64,000 nucleotides of DNA from Gongronella butleri (taxonomy: Eukaryota; Mucoromycota; Mucoromycetes; Mucorales; Cunninghamellaceae), in contig JAIWZP010000040.1 in NCBI GenBank assembly GCA_025201375.1, forward strand, positions 124,001-188,000. The letters run 5' to 3'. How positions within the stretch are numbered: position 1 is the first letter of the stretch; each line of letters begins with the position of its first letter. Made by a program: the position numbers and the translations under genes. The notes under the pieces were generated by a model. The model was not told the origin of the DNA and made no database searches. It saw only the letters and a program-made list of their open reading frames with translations. This document shows, one piece after another, positions 34,172-44,845 of the stretch.

Positions 34172-35149
34172 ATTTTTTTCATCTTTTTTTTTTCAAATAC
34201 AAAGATTGCGGGCTTGAACCACAAACATACAGAAAGGGGTAAAGTCTTAACGAGCGGAGAATCAATGCGCTTCATGCGTCGACTTGCTGACGCGTCATTG
34301 ATGTTCAGAAACGAAAAAACAGTGCCAGAGAGACAAAAATCAAATTTGCTGAAATCGCCATTTTGTGCGTAAAAAGATGAAGCCAGCATAGGTATGATAT
34401 CATAGATGAATTGCACGTCATTGGCAAGCAATGCATTCAAGCATCATTTCGTCTTTGCTTCACCATGCCGATGGACACTCTTTACACGCCTGCAAAAGCC
34501 CTGTCAGCAAAAAGTCATGACGAGCTCCCAAATCAAAAATCAGGTCGCCATAATCGCGCCAAACTTTCACGCAAAAGAAATCGCATCGGAAAAACCACGG
34601 AAAGCATAAAAAAAAAAAGGGCGTCGGCTGGTTGACGAGCGAGAAATGCGTAATTTTCGATGTTTCTTTTCCGGGTGAATGCTGTCGACAAGACGCGCGA
34701 CAATGCCGCGCAAACACATCCATAAGCTTGCGACGCGTCAAATGCGTGAATTTAATGTGGGCAATGAGAGGTTATTGCAGCTGTGGGGCAAGCCATCGTT
34801 CATCCAGAGCTACAGCCAAACTTTGCATCTCGTCTGTTCGGGCAAAACTCATTTATTTCTCGTGATCACCGGCTTCCATAGACGCAGTAAATCATGCCCT
34901 TTCAGATGAGCCAAGTTTCAATGTATTGCAGCTGTTTCTCGCGCCAAGTTAACCTTGGACTGAAAAAAAAATAGCAGCAAATTGCATTTTTCGTCAAAAC
35001 CAAATGTTTGATCCCATGTTTTTTGAAGTTTCCGTCTCGATATCATACAGTAAAACAAACTTCCTATCACGGGTGTGAATAGCGACGCAATCCAGCAACA
35101 AAAATTTCACCACACGAAAAATTGTCGACTCTATGATACCCCTTGGAAA

Positions 35150-35715
35150 ATCCGCGAAAAATCGCTATTTTCCAAATTGACAAGGTACGCCAACAAGTAG
35201 CCGCTGCCTCTTGAAACTTGGTCATTTAGGCATTTTGGCCTCTCTCTTTTCAGAACAATTATAAAAACCGGGAGTTCATCTGCCCATTGACCAGAAAATC
35301 GATAATTGTCGATAAATATACAATTTCGGCCATGGCGCGATAAACCGTGCTTCGATCAGACTGAATATTGCACATGTGGAAAGGGCTTCGGTTGAGCGTC
35401 ATTTTGTCTCTGCCGACAAGACCGATGCGCAAGATCTGTACGCTTGGAACGCACGAACAAATATTTCAACTTCAAATTTTTTGGTAACTGACCTGACGAC
35501 CCACAGCGCGCTGCTGCGACAAAAGATGCGCAATTTAATTACCTGTCGGATGAAACCAGTTTTATCAGCGTGCGACCAAAACAGGACGAGAAATTCTAGT
35601 TTCTGAAATTTGACTTTGATTGCTTTTTTCTCGCGATCCATCTAGTCAACCCCCGATTTTTATTGCAGATTTGCTTAGCAAGAGGGGGTCGGTGCATCTA
35701 ATGACATGGATCTTA
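35150..35715 (+). repeat. RepA dispersed repeat, copy 1
   Basis: Aligns by eye with copy 3 at 56.8-57.3 kb (shared CTCTTTTCAGAACAAT at 35244-35259 and 56905-56920) and, in its right half, with copy 2 at 36.56-36.86 kb (shared CCCCCGATTTTTATTGCAG at 35650-35668 and 36800-36818). Other anchors are TGTACGCTTG, GTCGGATGAAACCAGTTT and GACTTTGATTGC. No ORF is maintained across copies. It is probably an old non-autonomous element or decayed repeat. Confidence 0.65.
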
Positions 35716-35919
35716 AAGTGCTGGTGTGTACGGTAGGTTGCCAAACGGATTTGAGAAATCTGTCTGGGCCTGAACCTCTCAAAGCGTGGGACCCTCCAGA
35801 TTCATTTTGACCTGACCAACTTTTTTTCCAGAATTCGAAAAAAAATCATTTGACCACCAAGACTTCATTGCAGCGCCACGAAACTTTCCCATCTACCGTA
35901 CAGGGTTTGGCTTCTGTCT

Positions 35920-36480
35920 TGTCAGAAAAAATTAAAACCCCGATATTAATCAGCTGACTCGGCCAGAAAATTGACATTGCCGAAAATTTGGCTGTAGCGC
36001 GTTTTTTAAGAAATCATTTCACGGCGAAATCGTGCTTCAGTCATCGCGAAATTTTACCACATGGTCGACTCGCACCTCTTTTTTCAGGAAAAATTGCAAA
36101 CCGGAGATCAATCGGGCCGTTGTCGAGATAATCGCCAGTTTCACAAAATTGTGCAAATTCAAGATGAACGCCAAAAACAAGGGTTAGACCCTTGACAAAG
36201 CAGTGCCATTTGATTGTTTCCACGCGTTTTCTTTCAAAAATCATAAAAAATCAGAGGTCAATCAGGTCGAGTTGTCGACAATTAAATGAAAACTTGGCAA
36301 TTTTCACAAATTCAATGTTGAAGACAACAAAGTATGGCTGGGCTGCCTCTCTAAACCTTTGCAGAAGGGTATTTCCGCACACTTTTTAACAAGACGTTCA
36401 ACAAAACCCGAGATCGATTGGGCCGTTGCGCAGATGAATCCAGAATATCGACATTTTCAGAATTTGAAACGTGGGTTGCC
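35920..36480 (+). repeat. Tandem array of diverged ~70-bp RepA core units
   Basis: At least four imperfect units starting near 35923, 36088, 36235 and 36398. They share the outline AAAA(C/T)C-G-GAGATCAATCGGGCCGTTG followed by an AGAAAATTGACAATTTTCA-like stretch. The same core occurs once inside RepA copy 1 (near 35258) and copy 3 (near 56918). Spacing between units is about 150-165 bp. Non-coding. Confidence 0.5.
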
Positions 36481-36559
36481 AAAATATTGTTCTATCAGAC
36501 CATGGAAACCTGCATCATTAGACAGAGACAGTCTCGATCGTCATTTCCAGGATGTTTTA

Positions 36560-36860
36560 TTGCGCGATGCGTGACATTTGTACGCTTCTGAGAATCGTTC
36601 AAACATTTCATAAATTTTCAATCTCGATATTCTCGGCAACAGATACGACGACCCATAGCGCTTTTAACATGTCGTGAGCAACTCTTGAATCTCTATTGAA
36701 TGATACCAGTTTCACCAGTGGATGGCTAAAACTCGCAGAGAAATTTCACTTTTCCATCAAAAGTTTTGATCGCGATTTGCTCGACAAAGATCTAGTTGAC
36801 CCCCGATTTTTATTGCAGTTTTACAACAAATGGAGAGGCAAAGTATCTAATGGGATGACT
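36560..36860 (+). repeat. RepA dispersed repeat, copy 2 (right half)
   Basis: Corresponds to the right half of copy 1: CATTTGTACGCTTCTGAG near 36577, GACGACCCATAGCGC near 36647, ACCAGTTTCACCAG near 36705, TTTTGATCGCGATT near 36763 and CCCCCGATTTTTATTGCAG at 36800-36818, ending AAAGTATCTAATGGGATGAC. Confidence 0.6.
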
Positions 36861-37273
36861 TGCAGTGCGCTAGCTTGACTTTTAACTTTTTGCATCGGTC
36901 ATTTTACCAGGCAGCAGCCCATTCAGCAAATAAAAAAATGCAAATAAAAAAATGTAAAAAAAACCTAAAATAAAATAAAAATTCCATGCAATCCACCACC
37001 TTAATTTGGAAGTGTCAAACCTTAAATTTTTGCAAATTACTCTGCCCAAAGTAGGCAATTTTCTCAGTCGATCGCCGTTCATGCGTCACTTTTGAGCATT
37101 TTTCTTAAGTTGGGTCGACCTACCATTTCGTGTGCCAATAGCAAATTGTCGGAGCTACCTGTTTGGGATGCATTGATCACTCGGAGTTCAAAATATCCCA
37201 AATTTGGCATTTTCTGGGATTGAAATGTGTGACCCCTGAGTGTCCCCTGAGTGACCCCTGAATTTTTCAAAGA

Positions 37274-37426
37274 GCTTTGTTAGGGGCACCACATCGGGGC
37301 ACCACATTCCCAAATAAAGAATTGCGCTGGCTGGGATCGAAAAATCTCAATTTTGAAGCACGCTCCCCCCATTTCTGCGCATCACGTCCCTTTTTTTTGA
37401 CACGCTTCTGCTCTTTACTTTTTTTT
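37274..37426 (+). repeat. Left terminal inverted repeat of the MULE
   Basis: About 153 bp. Landmarks in order: GCTTTGTTA, GGGCACCACATCGGGGCACC, CAAATAAAGAATTGCGCTGG, CTGGGATCGAAAAATCTCAA, TTTTGAAGCACGCTCCCCCC, CATTTCTGCGCATCACGTCC, T-run, and GACACGCTTCTGCTC. All recur reverse-complemented at 43889-44063. Confidence 0.9.
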
Positions 37427-37427
37427 C

Positions 37428-37706
37428 ATGGATGCTCTAGATCTCGACAGCGACTCTTCCTCGAGCTTGGAATTAATTGACTTGACTGTTATGTATCCTG
37501 AGTGCGATTCAAGCGCCTCTGACGCGAGTGTTGAGCTGCTCGACCTGTCGGCCCTCATGCCCTCGCGACGAACAGCTTTCGAGGACGCCACACTCGTTGC
37601 TCAAGACAGCAATCATGACAACACCACTCGCGAGCAAAATCATTGGGTTGAGGTGCAGAAAGGACAATGGGAGAATTCAAAGAGTAATAATAAAATAAAA
37701 ACATGA
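37428..37706 (+). CDS. Small acidic/Ser-rich ORF at the MULE left end with paired SIM-like motifs
   Basis: A 92-codon frame whose ATG starts two bases inside the left inverted repeat. The sequence contains an internal duplication: S-S-S-S-L-E-L-I-D-L-T and, 30 residues later, S-D-A-S-V-E-L-L-D-L-S. Each is a hydrophobic core flanked by Ser/Asp/Glu, the form of SUMO-interaction motifs. The stop codon is preceded by AATAATAAAATAAAAAC, so poly(A) signals overlap the end. No family is recognised. Its position suggests an element-encoded accessory protein, or a first exon of the transposase. The SUMO link is a motif-level inference. Confidence 0.45.
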   Translation: MDALDLDSDSSSSLELIDLTVMYPECDSSASDASVELLDLSALMPSRRTAFEDATLVAQDSNHDNTTREQNHWVEVQKGQWENSKSNNKIKT

Positions 37707-37829
37707 AAAACAATCACTGGAGAAAGAAAACTCATTGTTTTGTCATTGAGCGGCCGTTGCGTCCCCTTCGCGTGGTCTTCAGTATGCCCACTTTATCATG
37801 ATTGTAACGGTCAATTAAAGACAATTCGA

Positions 37830-37968
37830 TGACAGAACAACGACCGCGCAACGACTGCGCAATAGTCGCACAAAGACCGCGCATTGGCTGAACAACGGCC
37901 GAGCAATGGCTGCACAACGACCGCGCTATGGTGGTGCAATAGTCGTGCGACGATCGGTTAGCACACAA
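37830..37968 (+). repeat. Subterminal short tandem repeats in the MULE
   Basis: About nine or ten degenerate copies of a ~13-bp unit of the type ACAACGACCGCGC / GCAATGGCTGC / GCAATAGTCGTGC. The consensus alternates CAA and CG-rich trinucleotides and contains internal GCGC/GCAATGGC symmetry. Arrays like this beside MULE ends are candidate transposase-binding sites. Confidence 0.55.
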
Positions 37969-38200
37969 ACGGTCAGAGCAGATTATTCCTCCATTAGTCC
38001 CAAAAAAAAAAAAATTGGGCGCGCACGCGCGTTCACGCGCGGCACATGATTTTATTTTGTATTTTGTCTGCTTTTTATGATATTTCAGCTAATGTCACCC
38101 AATCATAATGCCAATTTGAGTGCAATGGGGCCACCACAGAGCCTTAGGCACCTTACCTTCGTCCCTTTTCGTTGTTCAGACCGAGGATGATAACTTGAGA

Positions 38201-38443
38201 AATGTTGTTATATTAAAATCTGCAGTCTACAGAGCAAAAAAAGTGAGAAATTGATGATCTTGCTTTGTCACCACCCCTGTTGCGCCGCAACAGCGATCGC
38301 AATTGCCATTATTACCTTCATACTAATGTTGTTGTATTAGAAGCTACAATCAATGAGAACAAAAAGTGAGAAATTGACGATCATTGGTTTGTCGCCACCC
38401 TTGTCACGCTGCAAAAGCGGTCACAATTGCCCTTACCATTATA
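38201..38443 (+). repeat. ~124-bp tandem duplication inside the MULE
   Basis: Two adjacent units. AATGTTGTTATATTA at 38201 recurs as AATGTTGTTGTATTA at 38325, followed in both by an AAAGTGAGAAATTGA(T/C)GATC stretch, GTCACCACCC / GTCGCCACCC and GCAATTGCC / ACAATTGCCC. Diverged by roughly 20-25% by eye, so an old duplication. Non-coding. Confidence 0.65.
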
Positions 38444-39834
38444 CCAAAGGAAGTAAAGAGCAGCGTTGAATCATTGCGCCTGTACAGTACTGTACAGTAG
38501 TTGCGAGTGCTGCCAGCCATACGCGACACGTGAAGAATGCAAAAGTGCATGTCAACAGAGCATGAAATGCTGTACTGTAAGTCCAATATGTGCGATGCGT
38601 GCAAAGTGAAAACATACTTGCTGACAGTGTTCAAATATCGTGTTCAACGGACCTGGCACGCCAAAAATGCTCTGGCACACGCTCAAAGTGACTAAATAAA
38701 ATACCCAAAATACGCACTGCACACAACGGGGCAAGGTCGCATTGGCAGCTACGAGAGCAAGAAACAGGTGAATGGTTGAACACCACCGATATGGGCACTC
38801 ACCACCAGTTTGGAGTGCTCTAATATACGTAGAGTCTGCAGTGCTACCAACGATGACGAGAAAAAAAAGGATGAGAGAGAGAGAGAAAAGGAAAAGCGGG
38901 ACCTGGCAGTCAACTAAAAAAGATTTTCTTATCTCCGATGTGGGCGAGGTTATCAATTCCCCCCATTTTTTTCTCAAAGTCCGTTTTCCGCACTCTTTTT
39001 TTTTTTGTCGATCGTCATGTTCATGTCAATGAGTCAATGAGACTCGCGTCTATTACAGTAGGCTCAGGTTGCATAGGACGACACGAAAACGGGTGTCTTT
39101 GGCTCGTGTTCTTTTGTTTTGCGTATTTTATAGTGCACGACATGGCCATGGACGCGTCCAATGTCCATGACTTGGTCTTTTTTTCCTTTTGGTGCATGTG
39201 ACGATGGGAGTGGGTAGCATGTCGCTATGCGCGTTCATTGTGAATAGAAACGTGCCTCTGGACACGTTCTTTGTGAGCAACAGTCTATTCAGACGTGCTT
39301 TGATTCTGCTGCCCATCATGTCCAGGCAAAGAAGCAAAAAAAAAAGGCGGAAAACGGACTTGAAATACGCCGTTTTGCCCCCGCCACACCGCTGCTGCCG
39401 CCGCGCCCAATTGATCAGCCATTCTCTCATTCTGACTCCAAATGCTTTCAATCTAAAATGAGTGATTTAATGTAGTTGTTTGGCATTGCGCACTGCTTTT
39501 CATGGGACACGGTTCCAAACCTGCCAATGGTCATTGTTTTATTTGATGGAACAATTTTTTTTTGCAAAAAGGCTTCAGCATTATTCAAATGATGACGCGC
39601 TTGCAATTCATCGAATGCGATGCTCCAGCTCTTTTTTTTTTTTGCCAAGTCAATCAAATCGAGGGCATCTGTCAGCGCTTAACACTGCACAAATCATGGC
39701 ACGGCCATTGCACGACTGGCTAACTCATTGAATGGCAATCAGTGCTGGCAATTCAAAGAACATGTTACAAGTCATTGAATTCCCGGTGCATGCCTGTTGC
39801 ACGCTCGTTGATTTAATATTTTATATTTTTAAGC

Positions 39835-41068
39835 GTGGTCATCGAATTGCCAGCGCACTTTCATTTTTCGCCTATTTTCTCTCAAATCGATGAGCATTCC
39901 ATATCATCCAAAATTCATTTCTCCAGTGAATATTTTGACCGTTTTGGTTGGCGCTTTGCCTCCCCCTCATTTATCGTAGTAGAACGACCCCGGGTCGGTG
40001 ACAGACATTTGACCAAGGATGAATGCGTTGAAGCGCTCCAACAGCATGGCGAGGCCATAATAAACACGTCCATGGTCACGGAAAGAAGCGACAACTCGCG
40101 CCGCTGGATCAAAATCGTCTGCGGCGGTCACGGTGGCCAATATCATCGAGACCGACGTGCGAATCAGCCTGCGAACAAAGATGCGGCGAAGAAGCGCGAC
40201 CGCGAATCGCGAAAACATGGATGCCCTTGTTTTTACTATTTTTCCGCGCCCAAAGGGTCAGAATTCTATGTATTAAAGAAGCTGAACAACGCTCACAATC
40301 GCCGCCCTGCTCAGTCCATCAGCACCTATCAGCAGCTTAGACAATACACCGACGAAGAACGCCGCGCCTTTGATGGAATTGTGAAAAGCAACAGAATCAG
40401 CGATTCCGCGGCCGCCGAGGTGATCAATGTGATGTACCCAGGGAGGGAAATTCTCTCTAGAGATGTGGCAAACATGCGTCCACGATTTGAGGCCATTGGA
40501 AATGACGGCAGCGACGACATGCGCGAATTCGTTCAAGAACTCGAAAGCAATGGATACGATGTCCGATACACCACCAACGACCTTGGGAACATCTCTGCAT
40601 TTTTTTTTACCCACCAAGAGTGCATCGAGCGCGCCTGTCGCATGAACGAGGTCGTCATCATCGACGCCACGTATAAAAACAACAGACATCGCCTGCCGCT
40701 TGCTTGTGAATATGGTGTCTGTTCACAATATTACAGTAGCCGCGATCGACGCACGTTGGTAACATTTGGCGTGGCTGGCTGCTGGGTGTCAAAGGAAGAC
40801 ACGGCGTCATACGAGTGGTGGGTGCTGCGCCATCTTCATCAAGTGGTGTACGACGCAAATGGACCAATGCTCATCGTCACAGACAACGATGCAGCCTTGT
40901 CCAGCGCCATCAGGAATGTCTTGCCTGATGCCATCCACCATCTCTGCCAACTGCATATCTTGCGCAATTTCAAGAAAAAGATGGAAAACAAGATGGAGGC
41001 AGAGTCGTGGGGGATGGCAAAAGTGGCCCTTGATCGAATTTTTCACTCGTACTGTCACGATCCAATTC
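39835..41068 (+). pseudogene. MULE transposase, N-terminal and catalytic part (degenerate gene)
   Basis: Open frame of about 411 codons. The N-terminal half holds a FAR1/WRKY-GCM-like zinc motif (RKHGCPCFYYF ... KLNNAHNRRP). The MULE catalytic domain follows: EVVIIDATYKNNRHRLPLA (first Asp), GVAGCWVSKEDTASYEWWV, MLIVTDNDAALSSAIRNVLP (second Asp) and HHLCQLHILRNFKKKM (conserved C-x2-H). The frame has no ATG at its beginning, and a TTTTTAAG just before it looks like a 3' splice site, so an upstream exon may exist. It ends at a plausible donor (ATTC-GTGAGC). Downstream pieces of the same protein are in shifted frames, hence the pseudogene call. Confidence 0.8.
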
Positions 41069-41689
41069 GTGAGCATTGTCCACAACTCTTTTTTTTTTCT
41101 TGCTCCCTTTCGTTCCTTTTTGTTTCCATTCCTTCTCTTTTCCTTTGGCCGCCGCCCAATTCCAACACCATCATCTGGCCATGGCTCGTGGCTTTCAAAC
41201 GCACCCTCTCACAAGTTTGTAGCTGCTCTCCCCATCGAGCAATGGCCGATCTTCTCCTTTGCCCCGCTTTTTCTCCTTTTGCTGCGCCGCTGGAATCTCG
41301 ATCTGTCTGTGCGCCAAGGCTGCAGACCAATTGGCCTTGTCGCACATAAAAGACCCGCCACTTTCCTTTTCCCCTTTTTTTCTTTTCTTTTCTTCTTTAC
41401 CCTTTCAACACCGTTTCTCCTCCCCTGAACCCCCCTCTTGCTATTACAATAAACTCCTTGCTTGTTTGTCACCAATATCAAGATGCGTCCTACCAATAGA
41501 GTCCACGAGCGCCCCGCTCGCCATATCCGTGACGCTGCTTCACGCCACGCACAACAACAACCACGTCGCGAACGTCTCGTTGTTAAACGGGCCGTCGACG
41601 TGGCCCGTCGCCGCCCCACTTTGCGTTCCGTGCTTGCGCCCGAGACGCTGGCCCGTTGGGCCCCAACGCCGCAGCAAGAGGACGGTCCA

Positions 41690-42534
<845 letters not shown>

Positions 42535-42566
42535 AAAAAGAAAAAAAACACAATTGTTAACTTCAA

Positions 42567-43028
42567 TTGCACTCAATTGCAAACAGCCGCTCGCATCAAA
42601 CTTTGCATTCTGTTCCTGCCGCTCCCACCGCTCCGGCCGCCAGCATTTGTGTACCTGACGACGATGGGATTAAACTCGAAACGCCACGCACAGCCCTTCT
42701 TGCTAAATGCTCTACAATTTTGCACAAACTGGACGACATGCTCTCGGATTGCACCAATCAAGAGCTGACGGTCTTGATGAGCCAGCTCCAAAATGTTCTC
42801 GACGGCAAAGCTGTGAAGCCACAAGCGGCATCCTTGCCCGCCACCAGGAATCTCATGGCTCCGGTTACAATTATGTTTCCCAAAAGCCGCCCATCGACCA
42901 AGCGCAGCAAGAAAGTGCCTTTGAGCATGAAGATGAAGCAGCCAAAAAGAAAAAAAAGTAGAAAAAAAGCTGTAATGATCAATCTGGCAAAAAAATCAAC
43001 AATTCGGCCGTCTAACCATTATTTTTAG
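42567..43028 (+). pseudogene. MULE transposase C-terminal linker
   Basis: Frame with ETPRTALLAKCSTILHKLDD, NQELTVLMSQLQNVLDGKAV and a basic end, KSRPSTKRSKKVPLSMKMKQ, resembling the lysine-rich R-P-x-x-x-K-R tail that follows SWIM domains in MULE proteins. Upstream, GATATTCAAG-GTAAAAC looks like a donor. The basic end runs into a candidate donor near 42958 (branch-like TCTAACC near 43012, acceptor TTTTTAG at 43022-43028), but the frames do not join cleanly. Confidence 0.45.
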
Positions 43029-43029
43029 G

Positions 43030-43803
43030 GGTATTGACAACAAGTATCCATGGCTTGACCCCTCGCTTCCGCAGGATGGAATTGTGGACGTGCACAGTAG
43101 TCCTCACGCTCATGGTGCCTGTGGCTTCAGGTGCTTGACAGTGGCATTGAATGGCAAAGGCAAAGGAAAGAAAAAAGCCAAAAAAGGGCAAACAAATGAA
43201 CAAAAAGAAAGTGCTCATGCTGAAGTGCGTAGCCAAATGCTTACATACTTCACCAGCAAAGAGGGTTGGTACAGGAAAATGGGCATTTTCATTGAGCAAG
43301 ATATTGTTGCTTTACGCGCGATCCTTTCTGCAACATCCAAGGATGAGATTGCCAATCGAGACAACTGGTTCACCACCACCGACTGCGCCCAACAAGTGGC
43401 CGCGGTCACGTTTTGTATCCCTGTTGAAATCTACAACAATGGTCACAATCAGCTATTTTTGCCGTTTTCGAACACCACATTCGTTTCGTTCAAGCCTGTC
43501 ATGTTGCACTTACTGTACTTGCATGGTGACCACTTCTATTTGGTCACAATGAAAGGCGCTTACCCACATCCGCCCATCAGCCCATTATACATTCGTGTTT
43601 GTGCTGATGCCAGCATCAAAAACCAGCTGCATCGCTTTTTGCCCAAGCCTTCCCAGGCCACCACTCAACCTGCCTCGCAAGCATCTGCACAGCCTTCCTC
43701 GCAGCCTCTCTCGCAGCCTTCGCAGCCAGACATCGACAAAAAACCCACTTTAATTCGTATTTCATTGAATCGAACCAAAATTGAGACAAATACCAGTCAA
43801 TGA
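43030..43803 (+). CDS. OTU-like cysteine protease module of the MULE
   Basis: Open frame reading GIDNKYPWLDPSLPQDGIVD ... HAHGACGFRCLTVALNGKGK. G-A-C-G-F-R matches the catalytic-cysteine box of OTU proteases (G-x-C-G-F-R). Near the end, HGDHFYLVTMKGAYPHPPIS matches the catalytic-histidine box as seen in transposon-borne OTU domains (H-F-x-x-x-x-L-x-x-x-x-P-x-P-P). A Gln/Ser/Pro-rich tail follows, then TGA at 43801-43803 and AATAAA at 43833-43838. It probably formed the C-terminal module of the transposase polyprotein rather than a separate gene. The usual Asp before the Cys box is replaced here by His/Ala context. The frame itself is intact. Confidence 0.65.
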   Translation, partial: GIDNKYPWLDPSLPQDGIVDVHSSPHAHGACGFRCLTVALNGKGKGKKKAKKGQTNEQKESAHAEVRSQMLTYFTSKEGWYRKMGIFIEQDIVALRAILSATSKDEIANRDNWFTTTDCAQQVAAVTFCIPVEIYNNGHNQLFLPFSNTTFVSFKPVMLHLLYLHGDHFYLVTMKGAYPHPPISPLYIRVCADASIKNQLHRFLPKPSQATTQPASQASAQPSSQPLSQPSQPDIDKKPTLIRISLNRTKIETNTSQ

Positions 43804-43888
43804 TTTGTATTTTCCATGTTATTTCTTTGTCAAATAAAGGCTTTGTAAGTTGCCATTCTTGTGGGACGCCAAAAAAACAAAAGTAAGG

Positions 43889-44063
43889 AAAAAAAAAGTA
43901 GTAGAGCAGAAGCGTGTCAAAAAAAAAGGGACGTGATGCGCAGAAATGGGGGGATCGTGCTTCAAAATTGAGATTTTTCGATCCCAGCCAGCGCAATTCT
44001 TTATTTGGGAATGTGGTGCCCATAAGAAAAAGTGGTGCCCCGATGTGGTGCCCGTAACAAAGC
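43889..44063 (-). repeat. Right terminal inverted repeat of the MULE
   Basis: About 175 bp, the reverse complement of 37274-37426 with few substitutions (for example ATCCCCCC for CTCCCCCC). A 19-20-bp insertion near 44020-44038 duplicates the GTGGTGCCC unit, so the right end has three such units and the left two. Confidence 0.9.
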
Positions 44064-44279
44064 CCGATTTGTTCTGCCCACGACAAACCTACATGGGCCT
44101 AGCCGTGTGCGCCATCTCGCTTTTGTGAATAATGGTGCTTACTTGACCACGACAGGTGCTATCAAAATGATGAATGGCTTTTCGATTCTCCAGCAGGTCG
44201 GCCGGTATCAGCCCGAGCACCTTGTTTCCATTCATATTGAAATGAACACCTTTTATGCCACGCTGCACTGTTGAACCTG

Positions 44280-44640
44280 ACACCGCATGATTTTTACTCG
44301 GATGAACATCTGTCGCACTGCAACATTTGCACCAACCCCATGCCTGTGGTGCAGCAGCTGACTATGGTCATCCCTACCGTTATGCTTCTCCCTCGCGCAT
44401 GGTCCCTTTCTCTTTTGGCGTACGTGGCACTGAAATTTCCTGGTTTACAAATTCTGAATGTGCGCTCGTATCGATTCTGGGAGCAACCTTCGCACTACAT
44501 CATGCAGCATGAGCATCTGACATCCTTCACAACCATCAAAGCGAGTTTGTTCGCGCGCTTGAGCATTACAACCTTGTTGGTCCACGCGCCACGCGCCACA
44601 GAGACGTGGTGGCCAATTTGGCTCCCCCTGAATAAGCATA
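44280..44640 (+). pseudogene. Coding-like remnant right of the MULE
   Basis: One frame reads RMVPFSFGVRGTEISWF and SECALVSILGATFALHHAA, then a single TGA (44510-44512), then ASDILHNHQSEFVRALEHYN and GPRATRHRDVVANLAPPE before TAA near 44636. The run is long for chance, and the interrupting stop suggests decay of an older gene or transposon ORF. No family could be assigned; a weak RNase-H-like flavour was considered but is not supported. Confidence 0.3.
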
Positions 44641-44845
44641 GGGCCTGCGCCTGCGGCGCCACGCGTCATTTTATGTCATCGCGTAAAAAAAAAAAAAAAC
44701 CGCCTCTATTGCCATATGCACAATAAAAAAAAAAGCTTGTGTTCTATCATTGAAAAAAAAAAAGGGAGCAGGGAATATAAAGCTGTTGTGAATCATAGCC
44801 CATGACGGGTGAGAAAAAAAAAAGGGGTCGGGGAGGGGAGAGAGG

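Larger units (their letters stand above)
34172..37273. other. Repeat-rich gene desert left of the MULE
   Basis: 3.1 kb without a supported gene. From about 34.95 kb to 36.9 kb it is a mosaic of diverged RepA sequence. The last 50 bases before the transposon contain short direct repeats of a TGACCCCTGAG-type unit (37229-37262). Short ORFs are not conserved between repeat copies. Confidence 0.5.

Noticed and set aside
37830..37968. CRISPR-like array
   Set aside because: Units are degenerate, about 13 bp, with no unique spacers, and the genome is eukaryotic.
38480..38502. CTGTACAGTACTGTACAGTAG palindrome as a promoter or snRNA element
   Set aside because: A short self-complementary motif with no associated gene start or RNA-like flanks; it may only be a local hairpin inside the MULE.
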